Source: Prorocentrum cordatum
Lineage: Eukaryota; Sar; Dinophyceae; Prorocentrales; Prorocentraceae
Direction of reading: 5' to 3'
Assembly: GCA_963575745.1 (NCBI GenBank)
Contig: CAUYUJ010007446.1
Coordinates: 922,660-986,659 of the forward strand
Length of the DNA stretch: 64,000 nt
The notes under the pieces are model-generated. The model did not search any database. It saw nothing but the letters and a program-made list of their open reading frames with translations, and had not been told where the DNA came from. The position numbers and the translations under genes were made by a program. This document shows positions 52,446-61,765 of the stretch, piece after piece. Positions within the stretch are counted from its first letter, which is position 1. Every line of letters starts with the position of its first letter.

Positions 52446-54050
52446 TCAGGCTGGATCTTCTCGCCGCTGGGCGAAACGCTCCCTCCTCGACGGCCGCGGG
52501 GGCACCGCGGGGCCCCGCCTCCTCGGCGCCCCACCTCCTATTTCCTATTCCTCTCCTCGTACGTTGGCGGGCGCCTGCGCCGTCGGGTGCGCCGGTCGGT
52601 TTTCGGCGGCGAGCCCGGGGGGGAAGTCGGCCCAGAGCCTGACGCGGGCCAGCGCGGGGCCTTTCCCCCGCGAGGCTCGAGTGCGGCAAGTTCAGGATCC
52701 CGTGGCAGGCATCCCTGGATCTCGCGTGAGTCCGAGTGCGGGTGGCCGTCCGTCGGAGCGTGGGCCCGAAGCCTCTGGTCTTGATGGTGTCCCTCTGGTC
52801 TTGATGGTGATGCGTGGTGCACCTGGTCGGAGGCGTGGCCGAGAGCCCCACTCCTCCTGCAGCACGCTCTTCTAGGCGGCGGGCCCAGGGGGGAAGTCGG
52901 AGGAAAGGCTCGGAAGACCTCCAGGCGTCTGAGGAGTTTCGGGAGCCTGCTTCGAAGACAGAGGCGCTGCTCAGAAGGCCGGGGAGCTTTTGAAAAGGCC
53001 CATCGCCTTTGGCAAGAAAGGCTTGCCCCCTCTCATGTCCCCCCCCCCCGGGTTCGCCGCGAAAGTTCAGCCAAGGGTTCGTGCCGTGTCGACGCGGCGG
53101 CGGCCCCGCCGCCTGTGTTCAAGATCGAGCGCCGCCGGTGGCCGAGAATCGGTCAGCATGGAACGATTCGGCGATCGAGAAGCCGCCAATCGTTCAAGCT
53201 TGAACGATCCACGCGGCGTCATAAACCAGTGCCAAAGTCGCGGCGACTCAAACATGCCGTACCCTCTTCGCTTCCACCACCGTAGACAGCCGTTACCACC
53301 ACCTCCGCCTATGTCTGCCCCTACCCCTGGTATTCTTTCCCGCTCCTGCTGTAATACCCGTGCGAGGTGACTCCTTGTTGGGCCTCGATTCGCTGCGGAT
53401 CTTGAAGCTGAGCAGCGCCCTCAGGAGCCTTGCTCTCCAACCCTCCTGCGGGAGGGCTCGTGCTCCGCATCTGCTTTCTCCTCATCCTTTCCGTGTCTTT
53501 CTCGCACACCCTTCGACTCATATCTCCCCGTTGTTCACATCACCCTTCCCACAGGACCCGGATATTCTAGTCATGTACTCCCGATGCGTCCCACGCTCCA
53601 TGCGTCGTTTCGTTTCGCAGTCGCTGGCTGCTCGGGTGCAGCGCCTTGGTCGCCCACATGATCGCTTGGCCGTGTCCCCCTCCCTGCCTGCACGTTCGTG
53701 TCTCCCGACCGTTCAGCCAAGATTAGACCCTGGGTCAAGTTCGGAAGGCTGGTTTGGCAAGTGATGAGCAGTGTATCGGGTTGTCTTTCATCGACTTGGC
53801 CTGGCTTGCACGCACGCGCGGCTCCCCGTAGTCATCCGCACCTCACCTTACTGCTCATTATCTTCAACCCATTCCCTCCTAAGCTTCCTACTCACGCTCC
53901 TCGGTATCACCTCCTGTTATCATCTCAATCCTTCTCCTCGTTAGGTTCCCCCTCCGCCTCCTCCATCCTGCGCCTCCGCCTCCTCGTCCTCATCATTCTC
54001 CGCGTCGAGGTCGAGGGCCAGGGGGCGAGGACCCGGGGTTCGAGGAACCC
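52446..54050. other. Unique sequence, nothing recognised
   Basis: Several short frames, none with a domain. GGCTGGATCTTCTCGCCGCT at 52451 resembles GGCTGGACCTTCTCGTCGCT at 24178, so a low-copy dispersed repeat may be present. 53860-54000 is CT-rich. Confidence 0.4.
53189..53208. repeat. 20-bp perfect palindrome
   Basis: ATCGTTCAAGCTTGAACGAT equals its own reverse complement. A related GGAACGATTCGGCGATCG lies 30 bases upstream. Confidence 0.9.
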
Positions 54051-54056
54051 AGGCTA

Positions 54057-54620
54057 GTCGATCGAGTATTCGAGGATCGAGGCTCGAGGCTCGAGGATCG
54101 GGGCTCGGGGATCGAGGCTCGAGGATCGTCTTCCCTCTTCCGCATCCTCCATTGTCATCCTCTCCCGCTCTACACAGTTCCCCCTTTGCCTGGCTCCAGA
54201 GGCCTACGGCGGCTCCCGAAAACCCAAAGCTCCGATCCTCGGGTCTCGAGCCTCGAGACTCGAGACTCGGACCCCGATCCTCGGGTCCTCGATCCTCGAT
54301 CCTCGATCCTCGATCCTCGAGCCTCGATCCTCGATCTTCGAGCGTCGAGCCTCGAGCCTCGATCCTCGAGCCTCGATCCTCCGAACCTCGATCCACGAGC
54401 CTCGCTCCTCGAACCCCTGGTCCGCAACCTCGGGCCTCAGGCCTCGGCCCTCGAATCCCCGATCCTCGAGCCCCCGGTCCTCGACCTTGACGCCCAGGGC
54501 ACCTTCGACGCCCTCGGAGCTGCGAGTCTCCAGCCTCGAAGCCGCCCCCCTCCCGATCCTCGACGCCCTCGGCACCCTTGACGTCCTCGGAGCCCCGATC
54601 CCCCAGACTCGGACCCGCCC
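54057..54620. repeat. Heptamer arrays in opposite orientations
   Basis: 54057-54129 carries GGATCGA/GGCTCGA heptamers. 54231-54490 carries the reverse complement, TCGATCC/TCGAGCC, nearly uninterrupted, and decays to 54620. The orientation flips across 100 bases of non-repeat sequence. The unit matches the arrays at 24225 and 26360. Confidence 0.88.
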
Positions 54621-54699
54621 CTCTCCGATCCTCGACGCCCTCGGGTCACCCTCGACGCCATCGGAGCCTCCCCGGACATCTGGCTCTCCGAGGTTTTCG

Positions 54700-55200
54700 A
54701 TGCGTGGGCCCTGGAGGTCTGGACCACTTCCCCGGGGCCGGTTTGTCGTCTTGAGTCGATTTCTTGACGGTCCCGGGGCCAGTTGAGGACCCCTGGAGGC
54801 CGAACATAGCCCGAAGCCAGCCGATCTCATTTTTTCAGGGCCTCGGATATTTGGGCCTCGATCCTCCAGCCTCGGACCGTTGGACTCTGGGCCTCCCTGG
54901 TGGGGTCCGAGTAGATGAGGTCGTAGGATCGCGACGCATCGGCCATGCATCCGCGATGCGGCTCGGTGCTGAGCCCGATGTTCAGCCGACGTCGCCGATG
55001 CATCGCCGATGCCTCGACGATGCGGCGCGGTCCTCCGACCCCATCTACTCGGACCCCAGTTACGCGGCCTCCAGCCTCCTAAGAGATTCGATGTCTTGAT
55101 TTTGTTCATACGGGGTCCCTGGAAGTCTCGAACATATTACAGGGCCAATTTTTCATCCTGAGTCGTTTGTGTTAACGGTCCTGGGGCCCAGCGAGGGCCT
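54700..55200 (+). repeat. Diverged direct repeats
   Basis: 54707-54797 and 55108-55200 share CCCTGGAGGTCT/CCCTGGAAGTCT, CTTGAGTCG/CTGAGTCG and ACGGTCCCGGGGCC/ACGGTCCTGGGGCC blocks. 55017-55090 is also repeated at 56488-56570 (CGATGCGGCGCG, TCCTCCGACCCCA, GGCCTCCAGCCTCCTA). Confidence 0.7.
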
Positions 55201-55464
55201 CTAGGAGCTTGTTTTGTTTTTTAGTCTGGGCGATAACGCTCGTGATCGCCCCCGCCCCTCCCCCCCCCCAATCACGTCACGTTGTTTCCCCCACATGTCT
55301 CAAGGAATCTTCCAGGGTTTCCAGAGAATCTCAAGGGTTTCCAGCTCCAAGGAATTCGTCGTCGTCGCTGTTGTCCGCGACTGGGAGGTGGAGGAGGAGG
55401 AGGAGGAGGAGGAGGAGGAGGAAACCAGATGGTTTCGAGGGCCCGTTCGAAGGATTTGTTTAGG

Positions 55465-55770
55465 GGATGTCTCGAGCGAAACGCTGATTCTTAAGCGAAG
55501 CGCTTGGGCCATCTTGGAGGTCATCCGAGATCGCTCCGAAAAGATGCCTCACAAGAGCGCTTGGCGTATCCCATGTTTTGCGAGGATGTCTCAGGAGAGA
55601 CGCTCATGTTTGGAGGTCCGCGAGTTAGACCAACGATTTCAAGACCCCCATGCTCCGTGGATGTCTCGGACGAAACGCCCAGCTTTAGCAAAATACGTCA
55701 TGAGAAACGACCCCTAACTGCACGATTTGGCGAGGATGTCTCAGGCGAAACACTCTGTTTTTCAAACCTT
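55465..55770 (+). repeat. Four spaced copies of a GATGTCTC...GAAACGC motif
   Basis: GGATGTCTCGAGCGAAACGC (55466), GGATGTCTCAGGAGAGACGC (55584), GGATGTCTCGGACGAAACGC (55660) and GGATGTCTCAGGCGAAACAC (55733) recur 73-118 bases apart with partly similar spacers. Confidence 0.75.
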
Positions 55771-55989
55771 TCCTGACATGAAACGGGAAGCGCGTGAAAG
55801 GGAAGAGTTGCGCAAGAACTTGCAGCATCGCGATCAAATGTCATACAGGCGAGCTCTCCGAACGCTCACAAGGCATGCGTATGGACACGCCCCCCCCCCG
55901 AACGTTCAACGTTCACAAGCATATTCCTGAGTATCCCCCCCACTCCTCTGCATGAGGAGGACGGCGGCGAAGACGACTTGGGAAGAAGG

Positions 55990-56070
55990 GAGAGGAGGAG
56001 GAGGAGGAGGAGGAGGAGGAGGAGGAGGAGGAGAAGGAGCAGCAGCAGCAGCAGCAACAGCAGAATCTCA
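55990..56070. repeat. GGA then GCA triplet repeat
   Basis: GGA triplets to about 56035 followed by AGCAGC triplets. Confidence 0.9.
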
Positions 56071-56198
56071 AGATGTGCCCAGCAATTCCTCCGCAATCCC
56101 ATCTTCCTCCTCGGCTCCCTGTCCTTTCTCTTTATCTTCCTCCTCCCGAGGGCCTGGGGGGTCGAGAAAGGCTCCGGGAGGCCGACACCCGCCGTGAT

Positions 56199-56226
56199 GT
56201 GATCGGGGGGGGGCCCCCCCGATCAC
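56199..56226. repeat. Near-perfect palindrome with G9/C7 centre
   Basis: GTGATC, nine G, seven C, then GATCAC. It could form a hairpin or, on the G strand, join a quadruplex. Confidence 0.92.
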
Positions 56227-56980
56227 GCCCGTTATCGCGAATAACTCAAACATAGGCTCTGGAGACCGAACGTTGCGAAACACATTCCTTGATTTGTTCA
56301 ATGTCTTGGATCCCTGGTTCTAGACCTATGGACACCTCGCGCCAGGCGCGACACCAGCGTGCGGCCCCCATCTATTCGAGCCCATTTGGGAGGCCTCTAC
56401 TCCCAGCCCCTGGAGTCGGCGGTTCAAAGAGAAGGGGCCCTGAAGGATGGGTCCCCTGAGGGCGAGGGCCCTCAGACAGTGCGACTCCGATGCGGCGCGC
56501 TCCTCCGACCCCACCTGCTCGGACCTCACTGAGGAGGCCTCCAGCCTCCTAGAGATCCGACATTCTCGGACCACCCGCGCCAGGAATATATCTCTGGCCT
56601 CCAGCGGCATCTCGCCAGAACGCACTCGGCCAGGCGCAACCGCCAGCAGACATCTCGAGGCTGGAAATCCGCTCGTGGAACACCGAAAACGATTAAAACC
56701 TTCACAAACTCTGAATCCTCGAATTTTGAAACTTTCGCGCCGAAGCGCTCGAGAAACCACCGAAAACACCCGAACATGCCCCAAAACCTCACTGGACCCG
56801 CGCCAGGAGCGAGGCCGGCGTGCGGCTCCCCCTTGCGGCGGTGCGCCGCTGCGCCACGCTCGGCGCGCTGCTCGCGGAGATCTCGCGAGCCGCCGCGGCG
56901 AAGCCCAGCGAGGATGCGCGCGCCGCGGGCGGCCCGCAGGAGCCCCCCCCTGGCGTTCCTCCTCGTCATCGTCGTCGGCG
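56227..56980. other. Unique sequence with one duplicated block
   Basis: No gene is recognised. 56488-56570 repeats 55017-55090. Long frames (56326-57624 minus, 56447-57415 plus) continue into triplet repeats and have no domain. Confidence 0.45.
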
Positions 56981-56984
56981 GCGC

Positions 56985-57081
56985 CGCCGCCACCGCCGTC
57001 GTCGTCGTCTCCGTCGTGCGACGGCGCCGCCGTCGTCTCCGTGTTGTCGCCACCGTCGTCGCCGTCGTCGTCGTCGTCGTC

Positions 57082-57118
<37 letters not shown>

Positions 57119-57326
57119 TCGTTCGTCGGCGGCGGCGGCGGCGCCGCCGTCGCCGCCCCCGTCGTCGTCATCGTCGTCGTCGTCGGCGGCGGCGACGGCG
57201 CCGCCGTCGTCTCCGTGTTGTCGCCGCCGTCGTCGTCGTCGTCGTCGTCGTCGTCATCGGCGCCGCCGTTGTCGTCGGCTGCGGTGCCGCCGTCGTCGTC
57301 GTGTCGTCGTCGCCGCCGCCGCCGCT

Positions 57327-57386
<60 letters not shown>

Positions 57387-57390
57387 TCCT
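56985..57390. repeat. GTC/GCC triplet microsatellite
   Basis: Degenerate GTC and GCC triplets with a nearly pure GTC end. Asp/Thr/Arg- or Val-rich frames are artefacts. Confidence 0.92.
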
Positions 57391-58325
57391 CGAGGCGTAT
57401 CCGCGGCGGCTGTGAGCTCTGCGGCGGAATTGCGGCGGCGGCCTTTCGACGGCGGCGCTGCGGCCGCGGCCCTTCGGCGGCCCTTCTCGAGGGAAGAAAC
57501 CCAGGGAGCATGTCCAGGATGTCGCGTGATCTTGTCGCTGCTGATCATGGCCATGATCCGTCCCGGCAGCCGCCAGCGCGCGAGGATGATCCCCGGATTG
57601 GAGATCGAAAGGATGTTTACGCATTCAGTCTTGGTCAGGGTCACCGTTCTCTTCCCCTCCACCTTCGGCGGCGGTGCCGAGCGGCCCCTTGCCGCAAACC
57701 TCTCCTCGGCGGCCGCCGCGGTGGCGGCAGCGGCGCAGCTGCGGCGGCCTTGCGGCGGCGACGAAGGTGGCCCCTGGCCTTCTTCGGCGGCGACTGCGGC
57801 GGCCTGCTGTGGCGGATGCCGCCCGGCCTCCAGGCATCTTGGCCCTTGCTGGCCGAAAGTGCGCCCAGGACCCACCGCTGGAGGGGGGTGCTACGTCCTC
57901 GGCCCTCTCTGGGCCTCCTGGGGCGCCCCTCGTGGCCACAGCTGGACGCAGCTCCAGAAACTGGCCAGGATGGAGGCCGGGAGGGATCCCGGGACCAGTG
58001 TTGAGCAAATCTTTGGTCGGGGGGTGCGGGCGAGGGAGTCGCCCTCTAAGATGGCAGGGGCCTTCGTAGAAAGGCTCGGAGGCCACCAAGAAGGCCTTTA
58101 AGAAGCCCTCTTGCCTTCTCAGAAGGCCACCCGCCTCGGCTCGCCATCTTCTGCGTGGCGTCGCGGCGGCCTTCTTCGGCGACGCGACAGCGACGCGACA
58201 GCTTCTGTTGGCCTCCTGCGTTCACATCCAAGTCCTGATCAACCCTTCAGGCCGAAACAGCGCTGGGGCATCGGACATCCGAAGGGGCGCGGGGGGAGGG
58301 GGGTCGAACCCACCACCCCCCGATC
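57391..58325. other. GC-rich unique sequence, nothing recognised
   Basis: Repeated GGCGGC and CTTCGGCGG words and open frames in several phases, none with a domain. Confidence 0.4.
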
Positions 58326-58329
58326 ACGG

Positions 58330-58331
58330 GA

Positions 58332-58365
<34 letters not shown>

Positions 58366-58530
58366 GAGGAGGAGGAGGAGGAGGAGGGAGGAGGAGGAGG
58401 AGGAGGAGGAGGATGAGGAGGAGGAGGAGGAGGAGGAGGAGGAGGAGGGAGGAGGGAGGAGAGGAGGAGGAGGAGGAGAGGAGGAGGAAGAGGAGGAGGA
58501 GGAGGAGGAGGAGAAGGAGGAGGGGGGGGG
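58330..58530. repeat. GGA microsatellite
   Basis: Nearly pure GGA with G-run ends. It is preceded by CCCCCCGATCACGGG (58314-58328), which echoes the palindrome at 56199. Confidence 0.95.
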
Positions 58531-58799
58531 GGTCGAACCCTGGGGTAGGGGTCGACAGATCCCCTTCTCATCGACCCTGTGTTCTCCGACCGTCGAGCGT
58601 CGACCCTCGGGCCTCGATCTCCTTCGGCAGCGGCGGCGTCGAGCGGAGCGACGACCGTCGAGGCCCAGCGGGTGGAGGGCGGCGCTCCTCGGCTCGGTCG
58701 GCGGGGCGGGAGAGGCTCTGTGAATTCGGGTGGCCACTCGGAGACGCCACGCCGCCCGAGGCTCCAGCGAGCCCAGGGTCGTCACAACCGCCGCCGTCG

Positions 58800-59145
58800 C
58801 CGCAGCCAGTCGTCGTCCACGTACGTCGTCATCGCTTACATCGTCGTCGTCGTCGTCGTTTTTTCTGTCATCGTTGCCGCCGTCGTCATCGTTTACGTCG
58901 TCGTCGTCGCCATCGTCGCCATTGGTCCTTATTGTCGTCATCGTTTACGTCGTCGTTTTCTGTTATCGTCGCCAACGTCGCCGCCGTCAACGTTTACGTG
59001 GTCGTCCTCGTCATCGTCTTTTCGAGCGGTTCTTTCTGAGCTTCGGGGGGTCCCCGTGTTGGGTCCCTGGGCCGTCGTCGTCGTCGCTATCGTCGTCAAC
59101 GTCGTCGTCGTCTTCGTCCTCTTCGCCGCCGTCGCCTCGAGCGGT
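58800..59145. repeat. GTC triplet microsatellite
   Basis: Degenerate GTC/GTT triplets. 58531-58799 before it is unique without recognised features. 59146-59330 contains a diverged repeat of 59030-59080 (AGCGGTTCTTT...GGGTCCC). Confidence 0.85.
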
Positions 59146-59329
59146 TCTTTATGAGCACCGGGGAGGCCCCTGTTTTGGGTCCCCGGGGCCGTCCGGAGCT
59201 GCCCGTGGCGAAGAGCTGGCAGCCTGGGGGGAGGGGCTGCAGAGCTGCAGGCGTCGTCGTGCGGTCTTTCCTTGCTGTCTCCTGTCCAGTTTATACTTTT
59301 TGTTTGTTCGGTGCCTTTTGTGTTCCTTC

Positions 59330-59645
59330 CCTCATCATCGTCACCATCATGAACAGCATCATCACCATCAGCATTGACATCATCATACCAAAATCATCAT
59401 CATCATCACCATCATCGTCATAATCATCGATCACCGCCATAGTTCGTATCATCGTCATCATTCTTATCGCCATCAGCAAGAGCACCCTTATCACGATCAG
59501 CATAATGATCGCTGCCGTCATCATCGCCATCATCATATTCAGCGTTCTCATCATCAACATCACCATCTTCACATCCCCACATCATCATCATCATCATCAT
59601 CATCATCACATCATCACCAACATCATCCTCATCATCATCATCAGC
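59330..59645. repeat. CAT microsatellite upstream of LINE G
   Basis: CAT/CAC/CAG triplets end directly before the LINE G ORF1 region, so the element lies against or inside simple repeats. Confidence 0.92.
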
Positions 59646-59670
59646 CACTGTTTAACGACTCTGCCTTCTA

Positions 59671-60549
59671 GTGCTAGCTGTCGATGGGCTCGCGCAGCCG
59701 CTCGCGCGAGCCAGTGCCAGTGCAAGCAGCCTGGACGGGACCACGATGATGATGCATTTCATTGAAATGCTGCGCTCCGAGATCAAAGAACTGATGGCGA
59801 AAGATTTCGCGGACGTGAAGACGTCCATCGACAATGTACGCAGGGACGGCGAGAGACACGAGGGGCGCTCAACAACATGGAGCAGGATATCAAAGACCTA
59901 CGAGAGGGACGTTCGGCGGCTCCCTCATCCACGGCGACTTCCTCGGTCGGGCGTCCGCTACGCTTCTCGGGGGTCGAGGGCGCGCCAGCACAGCCGGTCT
60001 CGTTGGGACCGAGGAGGGCTTGCGACAAGATGTGTGTGACTATTGGCGGCTGGGATTGGGACACACCCCGCGACACCATCCTGAACGAATCTCGTGCGCT
60101 CACCGACGCCATTCCCGACAAAGCAAAGGATGGGGTGTTCGTCTCGCTCAAGCGTGCCAGTTTCCTGAAGGTCCGTTTCACGAGTTCGGGGCGCATGTGG
60201 GCTTGGGTACGTTCGATGAAAGGGAAGCAGATCACTATGCCGCAGCCACATCACCTGGGTCGTCGCTTTTGGTTCTCTGCGGAGAAAGACCTCGGAAGAA
60301 ATTCTGTTGTCAATGATAATCTCACGCGCGAAGAAGGAGGTGACCGACAACCTGGGCGCGCACGCGGCGGACCTCGAGCTGGACTACATTCGAGGCATCA
60401 TCTGGTGGAAGCAGCACAGGTTCGGCGAGATGGCGAGGACCACGGGCCCCATGAGCTGCAAGGAGCACGTCGCGGCCGACATCAGCGCCCACACGGGCGT
60501 GCACCTCAACCGGGTCGAGTTCCAGGCCAAGGTCAACGCGGGCCAATGA
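59671..60549 (+). pseudogene. LINE G ORF1 (RNA-binding protein)
   Basis: An N-terminal helical segment HFIEMLRSEIKELMAKDFAD lies in one frame. After a shift at about 59870, EQDIKDLREGRSAAPSS, CVTIGGWDWDTPRDTILNES and SSGRMWAWVRSMKGKQ (to about 60235) follow. This is the GG...DT...GR..R...+G pattern of the RRM-like ORF1 fold. The first frame returns at 60307 with ISRAKKEVTDNLGAHAADLE and TGVHLNRVEFQAKVNAGQ, ending at the TGA 60547. Two shifts compensate each other. The exact start is uncertain; ATG 59694 (MGSRSRSREPVPVQAAWTGP) is a good candidate in a third frame. Confidence 0.68.
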
Positions 60550-60588
60550 CTGGACACGGAGAGGACTCTGGAGGAGCCCGAGGAGCAG

Positions 60589-61765
60589 ATGTGCTTCAAG
60601 CTCATCAGCTGGAACACTCAGGGCATTGCGAAGCACGACGCCGAGTACTTTGCAGCGACGCTGCGCGAGCAGCACGACTACGACGTGGCCATCCCCCATG
60701 AGGTCGGCTATTGGGGCAGGACCACGAGGCTGGAGGTCGGCGAGGGCGACCTCTACCTGGTCACGCCGCGGGTCGATGGGGCAAAAACAGATGGGGCTGC
60801 TGGTGCGCTCTCGGGCTCGACTTTTTCTAAGCGGAGACGCGCTGCCATGGGGGCGCTCGGCGGCGCGCCTATTTCGCATCCGCAAGAAGGACCATTGGAT
60901 AGTCTGCAGTCATTTTTTCCAGGGCATTCTCTCAGTCAGTGCGAGGGCTCCACGGGGGAGTTCCCCGACCTGATCATGATGGCACCGCCTGGGGCGTGCC
61001 CGATCGCGGGCGTGGACGCGCAGACGGCCTCGACGCCCTCGCAGGCGGACGAGGAGCGCTGGATTGGGGACTTCCCAGTCGGTCAGCGCACGCGTCGCGC
61101 CGAGATCTTGGCGAGGTTTCTCACGCAGCACGACCTGGCGGCGGCGAACGCGTTCACTGCGGCGGCCAGCGGACCCACCTGCCGCTGCGATTTCAAGCGC
61201 CCGCCAGCCCAGATCGATTATGTCCTGACACCCGCTCGCGACACCTGGAAGGACAGCACCGCGCTCGAGGAGACCGCCGAGAGCGCGCAATCCGACCACT
61301 CGGCCATCAAGCTGGAGTTCACCCTTGGCACCGGGAGGCGCTATTTCTGGAACGGAGGTCGCGCGCCCATGGAGGGCTGGACCTGCCTCGACAACCGCGC
61401 CCAGCGCTGGAGCCACAGCGCCTGCTACGCCGACCGCAACCCAACGCCGATTACTTCCATGGCGGAAGCAGCGCACCTGGCTGCCGCTGCCTGTGGCAGG
61501 GGCCCGCCTGCGAGGAAGGTCCCCATGCTCCCCGAGGGCCACGAGCTCACGCAGGCGCTGCGGATGCTAGGGGCGCGTCGGCGGGCCACCCGCGACCGCG
61601 CTCAGCGGGCGATCTACAGCAAGGATATCATCAGGATCCGCAGGAAGATCTGGGCCGCGACCAGGGCCCTGCAGCACTGACCCCACGAGACTGGCAATCC
61701 CCGAGCACGAGCGCCTCGCCGAGCTCAGCCTGGCCCGATCCACAACCAGCTGACGAACGCGGAGG
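60589..61765 (+). pseudogene. LINE G ORF2: APE-type endonuclease
   Basis: MCFKLISWNTQGIAKHDAEY from 60589 contains the catalytic Asn block (SWNxxG, Asn at 60613). VAIPHEVGYW (about 60688) holds the Glu of the usual QE block. A middle section in a second frame (60780-60960) reads GRSAARLFRIRKKDHWIVCS. Back in the first frame, IDYVLTPARD (about 61216) and SDHSAIKLEF (61291-61320) give the final Asp-His pair. An in-frame TGA at 61678 interrupts sequence that continues as RLAIPEHERLAELSLARS before a second TGA near 61750. It would nick chromosomal DNA for insertion. Confidence 0.8.

Noticed and set aside
51406-52851. 481-codon open frame on minus
   Set aside because: Translation of the CCT and CAT blocks (Gly, Arg, Asp, Glu runs) with no domain.
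56776-58101. 441-codon plus frame and overlapping long frames on both strands
   Set aside because: They run through GTC/GCC triplets, and competing frames are equally long, which is composition-driven.
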